Positions 1 to 9,005 are shown, counted from the stretch's first letter. The stretch is 64,000 bases of DNA from Caballeronia peredens (GCA_001544595.2 FCOH02000012.1:149096-213095); one strand, 5' to 3'. Notes: generated by a model from the sequence alone, not told the origin. Translations and numbers: made by a program.

Positions 1-605
1 ATCCAGATCAGATTCGACAGCTGCAGATGGCCCGCGAGCGACGCCGCCTCGTGCGAGATGCCTTCCATCATGTCGCCGTCGCCGCAGAGCGCGTAGACGC
101 GGTAATCGAAGATGCGCTCGCCACCCTTGTTGAAGTGCGCTTCCTTCCACCGCGCGGCCATCGCCATGCCGACGCTGTTGCCCAGACCCTGCCCGAGCGG
201 CCCGGTCGTGGTTTCGACGCCGGTCGTCATGCGGAATTCGGGGTGACCGGGCGTCTTGCTGTCGAGCTGCCGGAAATGCTCGATGTCGTCGAGCGACACG
301 GCCGGCTTGCCGGTCGGCTTGCCGCTCTCGTCGACTTCCTTCACGCCCGCGAGATGCAGCAGCGAATACAGCAACATCGACGCATGCCCGACCGACAGCA
401 CGAAGCGGTCGCGGTTCGGCCAGAGCGGCGCGTCGGGGTCGTAGCGGAGATGGTTCTGCCAGAGATGGAACGCGACCGGCGCGAGCGCCATCGGCGTGCC
501 CGGGTGGCCGGAATTGGCCTTCTGCACGGCGTCCATCGAAAGCGTGCGGATGGTATCGATCGTCAGACGATCGAGGTCTTTTGCCTGAGGTGTTGCTTGA
601 GACAT
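1..605 (-). CDS. tkt: transketolase, N-terminal part (cut by window edge)
   Basis: First 201 residues of transketolase, the thiamine-diphosphate enzyme that moves two-carbon ketol units between sugar phosphates in the cytosolic pentose phosphate pathway. The frame runs off the left edge, so only part of the TPP-binding domain is present. Landmarks are [13 protein letters not shown] from residue 31, [10 protein letters not shown] from 72, [14 protein letters not shown] from 135 and the cofactor/metal motif GDGDMMEG from 175. The stretch around residues 90-105 ([14 protein letters not shown]) looks like a short insertion relative to the E. coli form. The ATG at 605 has AAGGAG upstream at a normal distance. 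The gene lies in tandem behind the Tas-like reductase but 382 bases away, so it probably has its own promoter. Confidence 0.93.
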   Translation of the reverse strand, partial: MSQATPQAKDLDRLTIDTIRTLSMDAVQKANSGHPGTPMALAPVAFHLWQNHLRYDPDAPLWPNRDRFVLSVGHASMLLYSLLHLAGVKEVDESGKPTGKPAVSLDDIEHFRQLDSKTPGHPEFRMTTGVETTTGPLGQGLGNSVGMAMAARWKEAHFNKGGERIFDYRVYALCGDGDMMEGISHEAASLAGHLQLSNLIW

Positions 606-987
606 GAGCGACGACTCCTTTGCAAAGAGCGCGCTGTGGCGAGGGGCGCCGCAGCGGGCAACCAGGACCATCGAGCAAGTGTAGTGCCTTGCAGCCGGCA
701 CTGCACCGCGAGTAGTGCGGAGGGCGCGCCGCCGGAAAGGACGGCGGCGTTACGGCGGCAATACGGCGGGAAGCGCTGCTGACGCGCAAGGTATTTGAAA
801 CGAAGGCTTTGCGCGACTATTTCAAACCGGCCGGCGTTGAATCATGGATATCACGAATTCGCTGACCGCGCGGCCACCGCGAGAAGCTCAATCCTGACAC
901 ATTCGCGGCAAACGCACGCGCGTGCGTGGCAACTCCCTGAGCGCACAGGAAATTCCCGCGCCGCACGCGCGTGACTGCTGCAGCGCT
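606..987. other. intergenic region upstream of transketolase
   Basis: No convincing gene. It holds the AAGGAG ribosome-binding site of tkt next to base 606. There is also an inverted repeat with arms TTTGAAA (794-800) and TTTCAAA (820-826), and a short GTGCC/GGCAC hairpin near 684-702. The tkt promoter must lie here, but I cannot place its boxes with confidence. Confidence 0.5.
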
Positions 988-2040
988 TCAGGGCGCGGGA
1001 TTCGGCTGGCGCTCGTGCAGCGCGTCGATTTCGCCCAGAATTTCCTCCGACAGTTCGATATCCACGCTGCCGATGTCTTCCTTCAGTTGCGCCATCGTCG
1101 TTGCGCCGATCAGCGTGCTGGTCGTGAACCGGCGCGTATTGACGAACGCGAGCGCGAGCTGCGTCGGCGTGAGGCCGTGGCGCTTCGCCAGTTCGACGTA
1201 AGACGTGATCGCCGCGATTGCCTGCGGCTTGCTGTAACGCTGGAAGCGCTCGAACAGCGTGATGCGCGCGCCCGCCGGACGCGCGCCGCCTTCGTACTTG
1301 CCGGAGAGCCAGCCGAACGCGAGCGGCGAATACGCGAGCAGTCCCACGCCCTCCCGATGCGTGAATTCGGACAGACCCAGTTCGTACGTGCGGTTCACGA
1401 GGCTGTACGGATTCTGAATGCTGACGATCTTCGGCAGTCCGGCCCGTTCGGCCGCGCGCAGGAACTGAGCGACGCCCCAGGGCGTTTCGTTCGATACGCC
1501 CACATAACGAATCTTGCCCGCCTTCACGAGTTCGCCGAGTGCGGCGAGCGTTTCTTCGACGGGCACCGTGTATTCGTCGTCGATATACGGATAGTTGGGA
1601 CGGCCGAAGGTCATCGTGCTGCGATCGGGCCAGTGCAGCTGATACAGATCGACGTAATCGGTCTGCAGGCGCTTCAGGCTGGCGTCGACGGCTTCGTTCA
1701 GGTTCTTGCGGTCGAACTGGTTGCCCGCGCCGCGGATGTGCCGCGGATTGTGCGGCTGGCGCGCCGGGCCGGCGATCTTGGTCGCGAGCACGATCTCGCC
1801 GCGCTTCGCGCCGTTCCTGGCGAGCCAGGTGCCGATGTATTCCTCGGTGCGGCCCTGCGTCTCGGGCCGCGGCGGCACGGGGTACATTTCGGCGGCGTCG
1901 ATCAGGTTCACGCCCTGGGCGAGCGCATAGTCGATCTGCTCGTGCGCTTCGCTCTCGGTGTTCTGTTCGCCCCAGGTCATGGTGCCGAGCCCGATCAGAC
2001 TCACATCGACATTCGAATGCCCCAGTTTCCGAAACTTCAT
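988..2040 (-). CDS. tas: NADP(H)-dependent aldo-keto reductase, Tas family
   Basis: A 350-residue aldo-keto reductase that follows E. coli Tas almost end to end. It opens with a simple N-terminal strand and LGLGTMTWGEQN near residue 17. The family signature NLIDAAEMYPVPPRPETQGR lies near residues 45-64, with the catalytic Asp and Tyr in DAAEMY. The barrel lysine lies in VLATKIAG and the His in LYQLHWPDRS. The C-terminal half carries the cofactor-binding stretch ending STLIGATTMAQLKEDI. Family members reduce carbonyl compounds with NADPH in the cytosol. Tas itself was found as a suppressor of tyrosine and folate requirements, so the natural substrate is unclear. It diverges from the efflux pump at 2220, with 179 bases between the starts. 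Confidence 0.9.
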   Translation of the reverse strand: MKFRKLGHSNVDVSLIGLGTMTWGEQNTESEAHEQIDYALAQGVNLIDAAEMYPVPPRPETQGRTEEYIGTWLARNGAKRGEIVLATKIAGPARQPHNPRHIRGAGNQFDRKNLNEAVDASLKRLQTDYVDLYQLHWPDRSTMTFGRPNYPYIDDEYTVPVEETLAALGELVKAGKIRYVGVSNETPWGVAQFLRAAERAGLPKIVSIQNPYSLVNRTYELGLSEFTHREGVGLLAYSPLAFGWLSGKYEGGARPAGARITLFERFQRYSKPQAIAAITSYVELAKRHGLTPTQLALAFVNTRRFTTSTLIGATTMAQLKEDIGSVDIELSEEILGEIDALHERQPNPAP

Positions 2041-2219
2041 TGCGCTTTCCTCTTGTTGGCGAAGTGTTTGCGCGCTGTCGGCCTATCGTCAGCGCGTTGC
2101 CGAAAAGACTTCCTTGGCTGGTTTTCCGGCAAGCGCGAAAACTACCATAGCCGCGCGGCGTCTGCTTCCGCGTCTAAAATGGCAGCCTTTCCGTCACGCC
2201 GTAAAGGAGCGCCCAACCG

Positions 2220-3644
2220 ATGCCGTCCGAACGCGATCGCGCAAACAAGGGCTCGTCGCTCATCGTCACGCTGGTCGCGGCGAGTTTCTTCATGGAGAAC
2301 CTGGACGGCACGATCATCGCCACCGCCCTGCCGCAGATGGCGCGCTCCTTCAACGTGCACCCGGCGGACATGAGCCTCGGCATCACGGCTTATCTGCTCA
2401 CGCTCGCGGTCTTCATTCCGATATCGGGCTGGGCCGCCGACCGCTTCGGCCTGCGCACGGTGTTCGGCAGCGCGATCGCGGTGTTCACGGCGGCGTCGGT
2501 TCTGTGCGCGACGACTTCCACCCTGCCCGCCTTCGCCGCCGCGCGCGTGCTGCAAGGCATCGGCGGCGCGATGATGGTGCCGGTCGGCCGGCTCGCCGTG
2601 CTGCGCGCGACGCCCAAGGAAGGCCTGATGCGCGCGATCGCCATCATCACGTGGCCGGGACTCGTCGCACCGGTGATCGGCCCGCCGCTCGGCGGCTTCA
2701 TCACGACGTATTCGTCGTGGCGCTGGATCTTCTATCTGAACGTGCCGCTCGGGCTGATCGGGCTGCTGCTGACGCTGCGCTACGTCGACAACACGCGCGA
2801 GGACGCGAAGCGCCGCTTCGACCTGCCCGGTTTCGCGCTTTGCGGCATCGCCTGCACCACCTTGCTCTACGCGATGGAACTCGTCGGCCGCAGCGACGCG
2901 GACTGGACTTTCGTCGGCGTGCTGGTCGCGGCGGGCGTGATTGCGGGCATCGCGTCGTGGCGGCATCTGCGGCGCGCGGCGCAGCCGGTGGTGGATCTTT
3001 CGGCGCTGAAGGTGAAGACCTTCGCCGTGGCGATGGGCGGCGGCTCGCTCTTTCGCATCGCCATCAGCGCGGCGCCGTTCCTGTTGCCGCTCATGTTTCA
3101 GGTCGGCTTCGGGCTGAACGCGTTCGAATCAGGCTTGCTCACGCTCGCGGTGTTCGCCGGCAATCTGTCGATGAAGCTCGTCACCACGCCCGTGATGCGC
3201 CAGTTCGGCTTCCGGCGCGTGCTGATCGTGAACGGCGTGCTCGCCGCGCTCTCGCTCGCCGTGATGAGCCTGCTCACGCCCGCAACGCCGAAGCTCGTGA
3301 TCGCCGTCGTGCTGTTCGCGAGCGGTTTGTCGCGCTCGCTGCAGTTCACGGCGCTCAACACGCTTTCGTTCGCGGACGTCCCCAAGGCGCAGATGAGCGG
3401 CGCTTCGGCGCTGTCGAGCACGCTGTTTCAGATGACAATGGGCATCGGCGTCGCGGTCGGCGCCATCGCACTGCGGATCGGCGAATGGCTGCACGGACAC
3501 GACGCGCATTCCATCGGCCCGGAGGATTTCAGCGTGGCGTTTCTGATCGTCGGGTTCGTCGGGCTGATCGGCGTGGCGGATCTGTTCGGGCTTTCGCGCG
3601 ATGCCGGCGCGCTGGTGTCGGGGCATGGCAAGCCGAAAGCGTGA
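2220..3644 (+). CDS. MFS efflux transporter, DHA2 (14-TM) type
   Basis: A 474-residue inner-membrane drug:proton antiporter of the major facilitator superfamily. The first segment carries the DHA2 hallmark LDGTIIATALPQMA (residues 24-37). The cytoplasmic loop after TM2 reads GWAADRFGLR, a motif-A form (GxxaDrxGrr). Motif C, PVIGPPLGGFI, lies near residue 150 and marks drug exporters. Hydrophobic segments continue to the C-terminus, and the length suits a 14-helix protein. There is no adjacent MFP or outer-membrane partner gene, so it probably works alone. The ATG at 2220 follows AAAGGAG, a good ribosome-binding site. The substrate cannot be read from the sequence. Confidence 0.88.
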   Translation: MPSERDRANKGSSLIVTLVAASFFMENLDGTIIATALPQMARSFNVHPADMSLGITAYLLTLAVFIPISGWAADRFGLRTVFGSAIAVFTAASVLCATTSTLPAFAAARVLQGIGGAMMVPVGRLAVLRATPKEGLMRAIAIITWPGLVAPVIGPPLGGFITTYSSWRWIFYLNVPLGLIGLLLTLRYVDNTREDAKRRFDLPGFALCGIACTTLLYAMELVGRSDADWTFVGVLVAAGVIAGIASWRHLRRAAQPVVDLSALKVKTFAVAMGGGSLFRIAISAAPFLLPLMFQVGFGLNAFESGLLTLAVFAGNLSMKLVTTPVMRQFGFRRVLIVNGVLAALSLAVMSLLTPATPKLVIAVVLFASGLSRSLQFTALNTLSFADVPKAQMSGASALSSTLFQMTMGIGVAVGAIALRIGEWLHGHDAHSIGPEDFSVAFLIVGFVGLIGVADLFGLSRDAGALVSGHGKPKA

Positions 3645-3700
3645 AGCCCTTTATGCGCGGCAAGCCTCAAGCCTTCGCGCCGTGCGCCGATAACCGGCTT

Positions 3701-3898
3701 ATGAACTCGCATACGCTCGACTCCATCGCCGCCCTGACCGAAACGGTCGCCGCCATCCGTCACGCGAAGGGACTCAAAAATCCCCACGACTTTGCCGAAG
3801 GCACGCTCGAACGCCAGATCGCCAGCGACGCCTTCGCCGACGATTTTCTCCGCGCGCTCGACGCGGAGCCGAGCATCGGCGCGTGGTGGCGGATCTGA
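3701..3898 (+). CDS. small hypothetical protein, 65 aa
   Basis: I do not recognise this protein. It is a soluble 65-residue protein starting MNSHTLDSIAALTETV and ending PSIGAWWRI. It is mildly acidic, with predicted helices in the first half and no signal peptide or membrane segment. It lies 56 bases after the MFS gene in the same direction and could be co-transcribed. No strong Shine-Dalgarno precedes 3701. An in-frame ATG at 3653 would add 16 residues. The coding call rests on codon bias and the well-formed C-terminus only. Confidence 0.45.
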   Translation: MNSHTLDSIAALTETVAAIRHAKGLKNPHDFAEGTLERQIASDAFADDFLRALDAEPSIGAWWRI

Positions 3899-4061
3899 GC
3901 GTCATCGGTATCGATTACCGCGGTTGAGGAAGGCTCCTTCCCGAAATTGCCGCTTCTGAGTCAAGTCTTGCTAAAAGGCGAAACGTTTGCGCGCGGCTAT
4001 CAAGTCGTCTGCGCGCACGCCGACATCTCGCTTATCGCCATGACCGACTCAGGAGATGCCA

Positions 4062-4445
4062 GTGAAGTGGGTAGTCACACTCTTTGCCAGCGCCGCCGCG
4101 TTCGCCGTGACCGGCTGCGCGCCGATGCCCGCGGCCAGCACGGCCCCGACCGAGAAGCCCGCGGTTTCGACGGAAATCCTCCGCTTCGAGATTCCCGCTG
4201 ACGCGCTCGGCGCACACGATCCGCAACTCGGCGCGATCCTCGCGAAAGCGGGCGCGCTCGCCGCCGCGCAGAAACAGCCGACGACAATTCTCGTCACCGC
4301 GCTCGCGCAGGATCTGCCCTACCTCAATCAGGCGATCTGGAAAGGCGTGCCCGCGCGGCACACGGTCAGACTGAGTCTCGAAAACATGACCGCCGGCGCG
4401 CGACAGCCGTACAGCGTGTCGATCAAGCCGACGCAGGGAGGCTGA
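4062..4445 (+). CDS. small lipoprotein, unknown function
   Basis: A 127-residue lipoprotein, read from GTG at 4062. AGGAG at 4051-4055 lies six bases before this GTG, whereas the in-frame ATG at 4056 directly abuts it. The N-terminus MKWVVTLFASAAAF leads into the lipobox VTGC, so the protein should be lipidated and membrane-anchored. The mature part is Ala/Pro-rich, then shows an alternating pattern around TTILVTALAQDLPYLNQAIW with no fold I recognise. It starts a three-gene rightward run with the secreted protein at 4450 (4-base gap) and the lytic transglycosylase at 4852, suggesting a shared envelope role. Confidence 0.7.
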   Translation: MKWVVTLFASAAAFAVTGCAPMPAASTAPTEKPAVSTEILRFEIPADALGAHDPQLGAILAKAGALAAAQKQPTTILVTALAQDLPYLNQAIWKGVPARHTVRLSLENMTAGARQPYSVSIKPTQGG

Positions 4446-4449
4446 CGCC

Positions 4450-4815
4450 ATGCGCCGCATTTCGACGTGTTTATCGACTTTCGTGACGTTCACCGCGGCA
4501 ATCGTGCTGTCGGCGAGCGCGTATGCCGGTCCGCTCGATGTCAGCGCGCCCGCCTCCGTGCAGACGCTCGCCGCGCTCGGGCCCGTCGGGCAGAAGGTTT
4601 ATCCGCCGTTGCCGACGCTCGCGATGCTGCCGCCCGCCACCGCCGACGATGACGATTCGCCCGCCCGCTCCGCCGCGAGCAAGAAAGGCAAAAAGGTGCG
4701 CCGCGTCGTGGATTGCAAATGCAGCGGCCCGGAACCGCGCCTCGTGGTGTCCGAGGAATCGCGCACGTATCTGAAGGATGTCGAGCGCCGCATCGACACG
4801 GCCCTCGCGCAATAA
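4450..4815 (+). CDS. secreted small protein with a DCKC motif
   Basis: A 121-residue protein with a clear signal peptide ending SASAYA before GPLD. The mature region is Pro/Ala-rich, then has the acidic run ADDDDSP, a basic patch KKGKKVRR and a CxC pair in VDCKCSG near residue 90. The C-terminus is a predicted helix (YLKDVERRIDTALAQ). I do not recognise the family. It begins four bases after the lipoprotein gene stops, so translation is probably coupled. The transglycosylase follows 36 bases later behind a GGAAGGAG ribosome-binding site. Confidence 0.65.
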   Translation: MRRISTCLSTFVTFTAAIVLSASAYAGPLDVSAPASVQTLAALGPVGQKVYPPLPTLAMLPPATADDDDSPARSAASKKGKKVRRVVDCKCSGPEPRLVVSEESRTYLKDVERRIDTALAQ

Positions 4816-4851
4816 AACACCTTCGTTCATCTTCGGAAGGAGCCACGCTTC

Positions 4852-5337
4852 ATGACTCGTTCGACGCGTATCACCGCTGCATCGCCCATTCGCCGCGCAC
4901 TGGCTGTCTGCGCGATGCTCGGCGCATCGCTTGCCGCGAGCGCCGTTCATGCCGACGATTGTTTCGAGCAGGCCGGCGCCTATCAGGGCGTGAATCCGCT
5001 CGTGCTGCGCGCGGTCGCGTGGCGCGAATCGAAAGGCGATGCCGCCGCGCTCAACCGCAATGCCAACGGCTCGATCGATGTCGGCCAGTTGCAGATCAAC
5101 TCGATCCATTTCCCCGATCTCGCGCGTCAGGGCATTCCGCACCGCGCGCTCAACGATCCGTGCGTCAACGTGTTCGTCGCGGCGTGGCTTCTGAAGCAGA
5201 AGATGGTCAAGTACGGCAACACGTGGCGGGCCATCGGCGCGTATCATTCGGAGTCGCCGAAACATCGCGATGCGTACGCGCGCAGCATCCAGGAGATTCT
5301 CGTCGGCTGGGGCGAACTGCGGCCGGCGATGCGCTGA
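4852..5337 (+). CDS. secreted lytic transglycosylase, SLT domain (VirB1/IagB type)
   Basis: A 161-residue periplasmic muramidase-like protein. A signal peptide ends near AVHA before DDC. The rest is one compact SLT domain: catalytic Glu in AWRESKGD, then the family signatures SIDVGQLQINSIHF and AIGAYHS. Two cysteines (DDCFEQ and NDPCVN) could form a disulfide, as in IagB/VirB1/PilT-type specialised transglycosylases that open peptidoglycan for secretion systems or pili. The product cleaves the MurNAc-GlcNAc bond. No secretion-system genes are visible, only the lipoprotein and CxC protein upstream. Its partner machine may be elsewhere or lost. Confidence 0.88.
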   Translation: MTRSTRITAASPIRRALAVCAMLGASLAASAVHADDCFEQAGAYQGVNPLVLRAVAWRESKGDAAALNRNANGSIDVGQLQINSIHFPDLARQGIPHRALNDPCVNVFVAAWLLKQKMVKYGNTWRAIGAYHSESPKHRDAYARSIQEILVGWGELRPAMR

Positions 5338-5349
5338 TAGCGACCCGCG

Positions 5350-5739
5350 TCAGCGCCGCAGCCAGTCGAGCCAGCCGAGCTGGATCGCCGCGTTGACGAG
5401 CACGCCGATCGCCGCCGCCAGCGCCGCGATCATCGTCCAGAAGGCGGAGCGGCGCGATGCCTGTGCGGAGTCGCGCGCGAGCTGCGCGGCGTCGTTGGCC
5501 GACGTGACGGAGGCGAACATCGCGCGGAACTGCTCGTCCTGGCGGGTCGCTTCGCGGCGGCGCAGCCACGCGCGCTTGTAGGCGGCTTCGGGGTCGGCGC
5601 CGGATTCAGCGGATTCGCCAGGTTCCGCCGCTTCGTCCAGATCCGCGCGGATCGACGCTTCCCCCGCCACCTCGTAACGGCGATAGCGCGCCTCGCGGGC
5701 GCGCTGCACATCGTCCTGTTCTTCGTTGTTGTCGCTCAT
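5350..5739 (-). CDS. small tail-anchored membrane protein, unknown
   Basis: A 129-residue protein with an acidic, Glu/Ala-rich N-terminal half, a basic helical middle (YKRAWLRRREATRQDEQFRAM) that may form a coiled coil, and a single C-terminal hydrophobic segment, AFWTMIAALAAAIGVLVNAA, followed by WLDWLRR. It has no signal peptide, so most of it should face the cytoplasm. It is convergent with the transglycosylase gene, with only 12 bases between the stops. The family is not recognised. Confidence 0.6.
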   Translation of the reverse strand: MSDNNEEQDDVQRAREARYRRYEVAGEASIRADLDEAAEPGESAESGADPEAAYKRAWLRRREATRQDEQFRAMFASVTSANDAAQLARDSAQASRRSAFWTMIAALAAAIGVLVNAAIQLGWLDWLRR

Positions 5740-5871
5740 CGCGATGCCCCGTTGCCCTTCGTTGTTCGCCGTCCTCGTCTCGCGCGATTGTGCACCGGCT
5801 CGCGCCGTGGAATAAAGCGGCCGCGTCGCGCGTTACGAATTCAGGAACGACGCTTCTCGCAGGGCTGCATC

Positions 5872-6357
5872 ATGAATTTCCCGTTTCGCTTCATCGCGTT
5901 TCCGACTGCGCTTTTTCTCGCGCTCACGCTCGCCCCGCCCGCCTTCGCGCAAGGCTACGACGACCCGCTCGCCGCCGTCGGCGATTGCCGCGCGATTCCC
6001 GAACAAGCCGAAATCGACGGCGTCAACCAGCAGGTCGCCGCACGCGCATGCCTTCAGCCCGACGGCACCTGGCAAATCGTCCGCGACGACGCCGATTCGA
6101 GCGTGATTGTCTATCCGCTTGCCGCCTATCCGTATCCCGACCCGTGGTACTGGGGCCCGCCGATTTTCGTGGGCGTCGGCGCGAGCTTCGTCTTCATCGA
6201 CCGGTTTCACCACTTTCATCATTTTCACCGGATGGGACACGAGCATTTCGGCGGCTTCCATCACGGCGGATTCGGCGGATATCACGCTTACGCCGTGGCG
6301 CCGCACGGCGGCTTCAACGGCGGCATGCACGGCTCCGGCGGCGGGCATCATCGCTGA
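5872..6357 (+). CDS. secreted His/Gly-rich protein
   Basis: A 161-residue protein with a signal peptide ending PPAFA before QGYDD. The first half of the mature protein has two cysteines (GDCRAIP and ARACLQP) and the pattern EIDGVNQQVAARAC followed by PDGTWQIV. The middle is a hydrophobic Tyr/Pro stretch (YPLAAYPYPDPWYWGPP), and the C-terminal third is very rich in His and Gly (RFHHFHHFHRMGHEHFGG and onward). His-rich tails of this kind often bind metals; here that is inference. No known domain is recognised. The ATG at 5872 fits the signal peptide, although no strong ribosome-binding site is seen. Confidence 0.65.
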   Translation: MNFPFRFIAFPTALFLALTLAPPAFAQGYDDPLAAVGDCRAIPEQAEIDGVNQQVAARACLQPDGTWQIVRDDADSSVIVYPLAAYPYPDPWYWGPPIFVGVGASFVFIDRFHHFHHFHRMGHEHFGGFHHGGFGGYHAYAVAPHGGFNGGMHGSGGGHHR

Positions 6358-6381
6358 CGCACGCCGCGTTCGATGCGTCAG

Positions 6382-6705
6382 TCAGGCGCGCGTTTTCTCG
6401 TAGCTGCGCAGCGGTTCGAGAAAGTCGATGGTTCGCTCGCGCGCCAGCATCCGCGGCAGTTCCGCCTCGTACGCCTGCCGATAAGGCCGGCTCAGATGAT
6501 GCGCGCGGAAATACTCGGCCGAACACGCCCACGTCTCGTACAAAACCAGCGTGTCCGGGTCGCCCGCCGCGCGATGCACATACGTGTTGATGAAATCCGG
6601 CTCGTCCGACATGCGTTCGAGCACGTCGAGCAGGCGCGTTTCGAGTTCCTCGCGATGCTCGGGTTTGCCCGGCAGGCGAACGACGAAAGAAACGATGTCA
6701 CTCAT
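6382..6705 (-). CDS. antibiotic-biosynthesis-monooxygenase (ABM) family protein
   Basis: A 107-residue ferredoxin-like ABM domain protein, the family of cofactor-free quinol monooxygenases such as YgiN. Typical features are VSFVVRLPGKPEHREELE at the start, the central FINTYVHRAAGDPDTLVLYE and the aromatic stretch AEYFRAHHLSRPY. These proteins form small dimers that oxidise quinols or polyphenols in the cytosol. The ATG at 6705 sits behind GGAGG. It follows the short-chain dehydrogenase 59 bases downstream on the same strand. The pair probably forms a two-gene operon handling an aromatic or quinone substrate. Confidence 0.82.
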   Translation of the reverse strand: MSDIVSFVVRLPGKPEHREELETRLLDVLERMSDEPDFINTYVHRAAGDPDTLVLYETWACSAEYFRAHHLSRPYRQAYEAELPRMLARERTIDFLEPLRSYEKTRA

Positions 6706-6764
6706 GATGAAAGCCTCCGTGCGCGCGGACCGTGCATGCGGCCCGCGCGGGTCCAGCGGTTGGT

Positions 6765-7502
6765 TCAGAGCTGGCTCATGCCGCCGTCGATCACGATTTC
6801 CGTCCCGACGATGAAACCCGATTCCGGCGCGGCGAGATGCAGCACCGTCGCCGCCACTTCGCTCGACTTGCCGAAGCGCCCGAGCGGAATCTGGCTTTGC
6901 AATTGCGCGGCGGCATCGTCGACGAGACCGAGCTTTTCGTGCAGCGGCGTCGAGATCGGGCCCGGACTCACCACGTTCACGCGCGCGCCGCGCGGCAGCA
7001 ATTCCGCGCTGAGCGTCTTCGCGAGCGACACGAGCGCCGCCTTGCTGGCCGCATACACGGACGACGTCGGCATGCCGATGTGCGCATTGATCGACCCGTT
7101 CAGCACGATCGACGCGCCCTGGTTGAGCAGCGGCACGAGCGACTGAATCTGGAAGTACGGTCCTTTCACGTTGATCGAGAAGGTTTCGTCCCACGCTTTC
7201 TCGTCGATGTCGGTGAACGGTGCGAAGGTGCCGACGCCCGCGTTGACGAACACGGCATCGAGCCTGACGTGTTCGTCGGCGAGGCGTTGCGCGAGTTCGC
7301 GCGCCGCGGCCACCGTGCCCGTCACATTGCGAATGGCGACGGCGTTCGCGCCCAGCGTTTCGCGCGCCGCCGCGAGCGATGCCTCGTCGCGGCCCGTGAT
7401 GACGACCCGCGCGCCTTCAGCGGCGAACGCCTGCGCCGTCGCGAGACCGATGCCGCTGTTGCCGCCGGTAACCAGAACTGTCTTGCCTTCGAAGCGATTC
7501 AT
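6765..7502 (-). CDS. short-chain dehydrogenase/reductase
   Basis: A 245-residue classical SDR with a complete NAD(P)-dependent oxidoreductase fold. The nucleotide-binding motif TGGNSGIG lies at residues 12-19, VNAGVG near 90, and the catalytic Ser-Tyr-Lys are in NGSINAHIG and VYAASKAAL. PGPISTPLH follows, and the C-terminal PESGFIVGTEIVIDGGMSQ is the usual Rossmann tail. An Arg in ITGRDE after beta-2 suggests NADPH preference. Quinone, keto and alcohol substrates are all possible. It precedes the ABM-family monooxygenase, 59 bases away. Confidence 0.88.
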   Translation of the reverse strand: MNRFEGKTVLVTGGNSGIGLATAQAFAAEGARVVITGRDEASLAAARETLGANAVAIRNVTGTVAAARELAQRLADEHVRLDAVFVNAGVGTFAPFTDIDEKAWDETFSINVKGPYFQIQSLVPLLNQGASIVLNGSINAHIGMPTSSVYAASKAALVSLAKTLSAELLPRGARVNVVSPGPISTPLHEKLGLVDDAAAQLQSQIPLGRFGKSSEVAATVLHLAAPESGFIVGTEIVIDGGMSQL

Positions 7503-7744
7503 GACCGTTCTCCTTGTGAACGTTGATCAGTGTGAAGCCATTATGGGCGGCCCTGCGCGCCATGCCGTACGACGCGCCTGACGCACTCGTTCGAAATCAT
7601 CGAACATGTTTCCGGTTTGGTGTCGGGGCGAACATTTCGCCTTGATCGACGCGCGGGCGGATCCTAGAGTTACGCAGTCCTTTCCCGCTCGCTTACGTAT
7701 CCTCTCAATCGCGATTTCGTCGTATTTTCGACAGGAGGCGCCTC

Positions 7745-8776
7745 ATGCAGGACGCGCAAGGCAACACGAATCCGCCGCCCAGCCCGGAACGGCTGCTGCA
7801 ACTGGGCATGGCGTTCTGGGCATCGAAGGCGCTGCTGTCGGCGGTCGAACTGGACGTGTTCTCGCAGCTCGCGAGCGGCCCGAAGCAGGCCGCGGAACTC
7901 GTGGAGGCGCTGAAACTGCATCCGCGCGGCGCGGCCGATTTTCTCGACACGCTCGTCGCGCTCAATCTGCTGACGCGCGATGACGGCCGCTACGCCAATG
8001 CGCCCGACGCCGCTTTCTTTCTCGACCGCAACAAGCCCTCTTATGTCGGCGGATTGCTCGAGATGGCGAATTCGCGCCTCTATCCGTTCTGGGGATCGCT
8101 CACGGAGGCGCTGCGCACCGGCTTGCCGCAAAACGAATCGAAGCATGGCGGCCATCTCTTCGAGACGCTGTACAGCGATCCCGCGCGGCTGCGCGTATTT
8201 CTTCACGCGATGAGCGGCGTGAGCATGGGCGCGGCGCAGGCTATCGCGCGCCAGTTTCCGTGGGGCGAATACCGCACGTTCGTCGATCTGGGCGCGGCGC
8301 AGGGCGCACTGCCGGTGCAGGTGGCGCTCGCGCATGCGCATCTGACGGGCGGCGGTTTCGATCTGCCGGTCGTCGGCCCGATCTTCGACGATTACGTCGC
8401 CGCGAACGGCTTGCAGGAGCGGCTGCGCTTTTATCCCGGCGATTTTTTCGCGGACCCGATTCCGTCGGCGGATGTGCTGGTGATGGGCCACATCCTGCAC
8501 GACTGGAATCTCGACCAGAAACGCGCCCTGCTCGCGAAGTGCCATGCGGCGCTGCCGCCGGGCGGCTGCCTGATCGTGTACGACGCGATCATCGACGACG
8601 AACGCCGCCGCAACGCGTTCGGCCTGTTGATGAGCCTCAATATGCTGATCGAGACGCCCGGCGGCTTCGACTACACCGGCGCGCAATGCTGCGCGTGGAT
8701 GAAGGAAGCAGGCTTCGCGACGGCGCGCGTCGAGCCGCTGGTCGGCCCGGATTCGATGGTGATCGCGACGAAGTGA
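7745..8776 (+). CDS. SAM-dependent O-methyltransferase (class II, dimerising)
   Basis: A 343-residue methyltransferase of the COMT/acetylserotonin O-methyltransferase type. The N-terminal 100 residues form the winged-helix dimerisation domain ([20 protein letters not shown]). The Rossmann-like domain has the SAM motif [17 protein letters not shown] near residue 180, the acidic DLPVV, the motif GDFFADPIP and the general-base region [19 protein letters not shown], with the catalytic His in HDW. Bacterial members methylate hydroxyls of phenolic or polyketide compounds. No biosynthetic partner is adjacent, and the substrate is unknown. AGGAGG lies six bases before the ATG. Confidence 0.85.
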   Translation: MQDAQGNTNPPPSPERLLQLGMAFWASKALLSAVELDVFSQLASGPKQAAELVEALKLHPRGAADFLDTLVALNLLTRDDGRYANAPDAAFFLDRNKPSYVGGLLEMANSRLYPFWGSLTEALRTGLPQNESKHGGHLFETLYSDPARLRVFLHAMSGVSMGAAQAIARQFPWGEYRTFVDLGAAQGALPVQVALAHAHLTGGGFDLPVVGPIFDDYVAANGLQERLRFYPGDFFADPIPSADVLVMGHILHDWNLDQKRALLAKCHAALPPGGCLIVYDAIIDDERRRNAFGLLMSLNMLIETPGGFDYTGAQCCAWMKEAGFATARVEPLVGPDSMVIATK

Positions 8777-8801
8777 GCGTCGTGCGACGTCGCATCGGTC
8801 G

Positions 8802-9005
8802 TCAGCGGTCGTTCGACATGCCTTTAAGACGGTCGTTGCCGGCGTCGCGGGCGGCGTCGGCGGTCGAGAAATTTTCCTCCGAGACCATTGCGCGCTTGAC
8901 TTCGCGCGCGGCGAAATCGACGAGCGTGATGACCCAGACGAAGCCGCCCGCCTGTTCCGCGGTTTGCACGAACGCACGCAAATTGCCTTCATTCGACGAT
9001 GCCAT
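8802..9005 (-). CDS. small conserved protein, 67 aa
   Basis: A 67-residue soluble protein starting MASSNEGNLRAFVQTAEQAG, with a short amphipathic pattern and ending RLKGMSNDR. The ATG at 9005 is chosen because GAGGAGG lies seven bases upstream. In-frame ATGs at about 9023 and 9053 would place this motif inside the gene. No domain is recognised. It is convergent with the methyltransferase gene and followed upstream by two further short unknowns on the same strand. Confidence 0.6.
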   Translation of the reverse strand: MASSNEGNLRAFVQTAEQAGGFVWVITLVDFAAREVKRAMVSEENFSTADAARDAGNDRLKGMSNDR

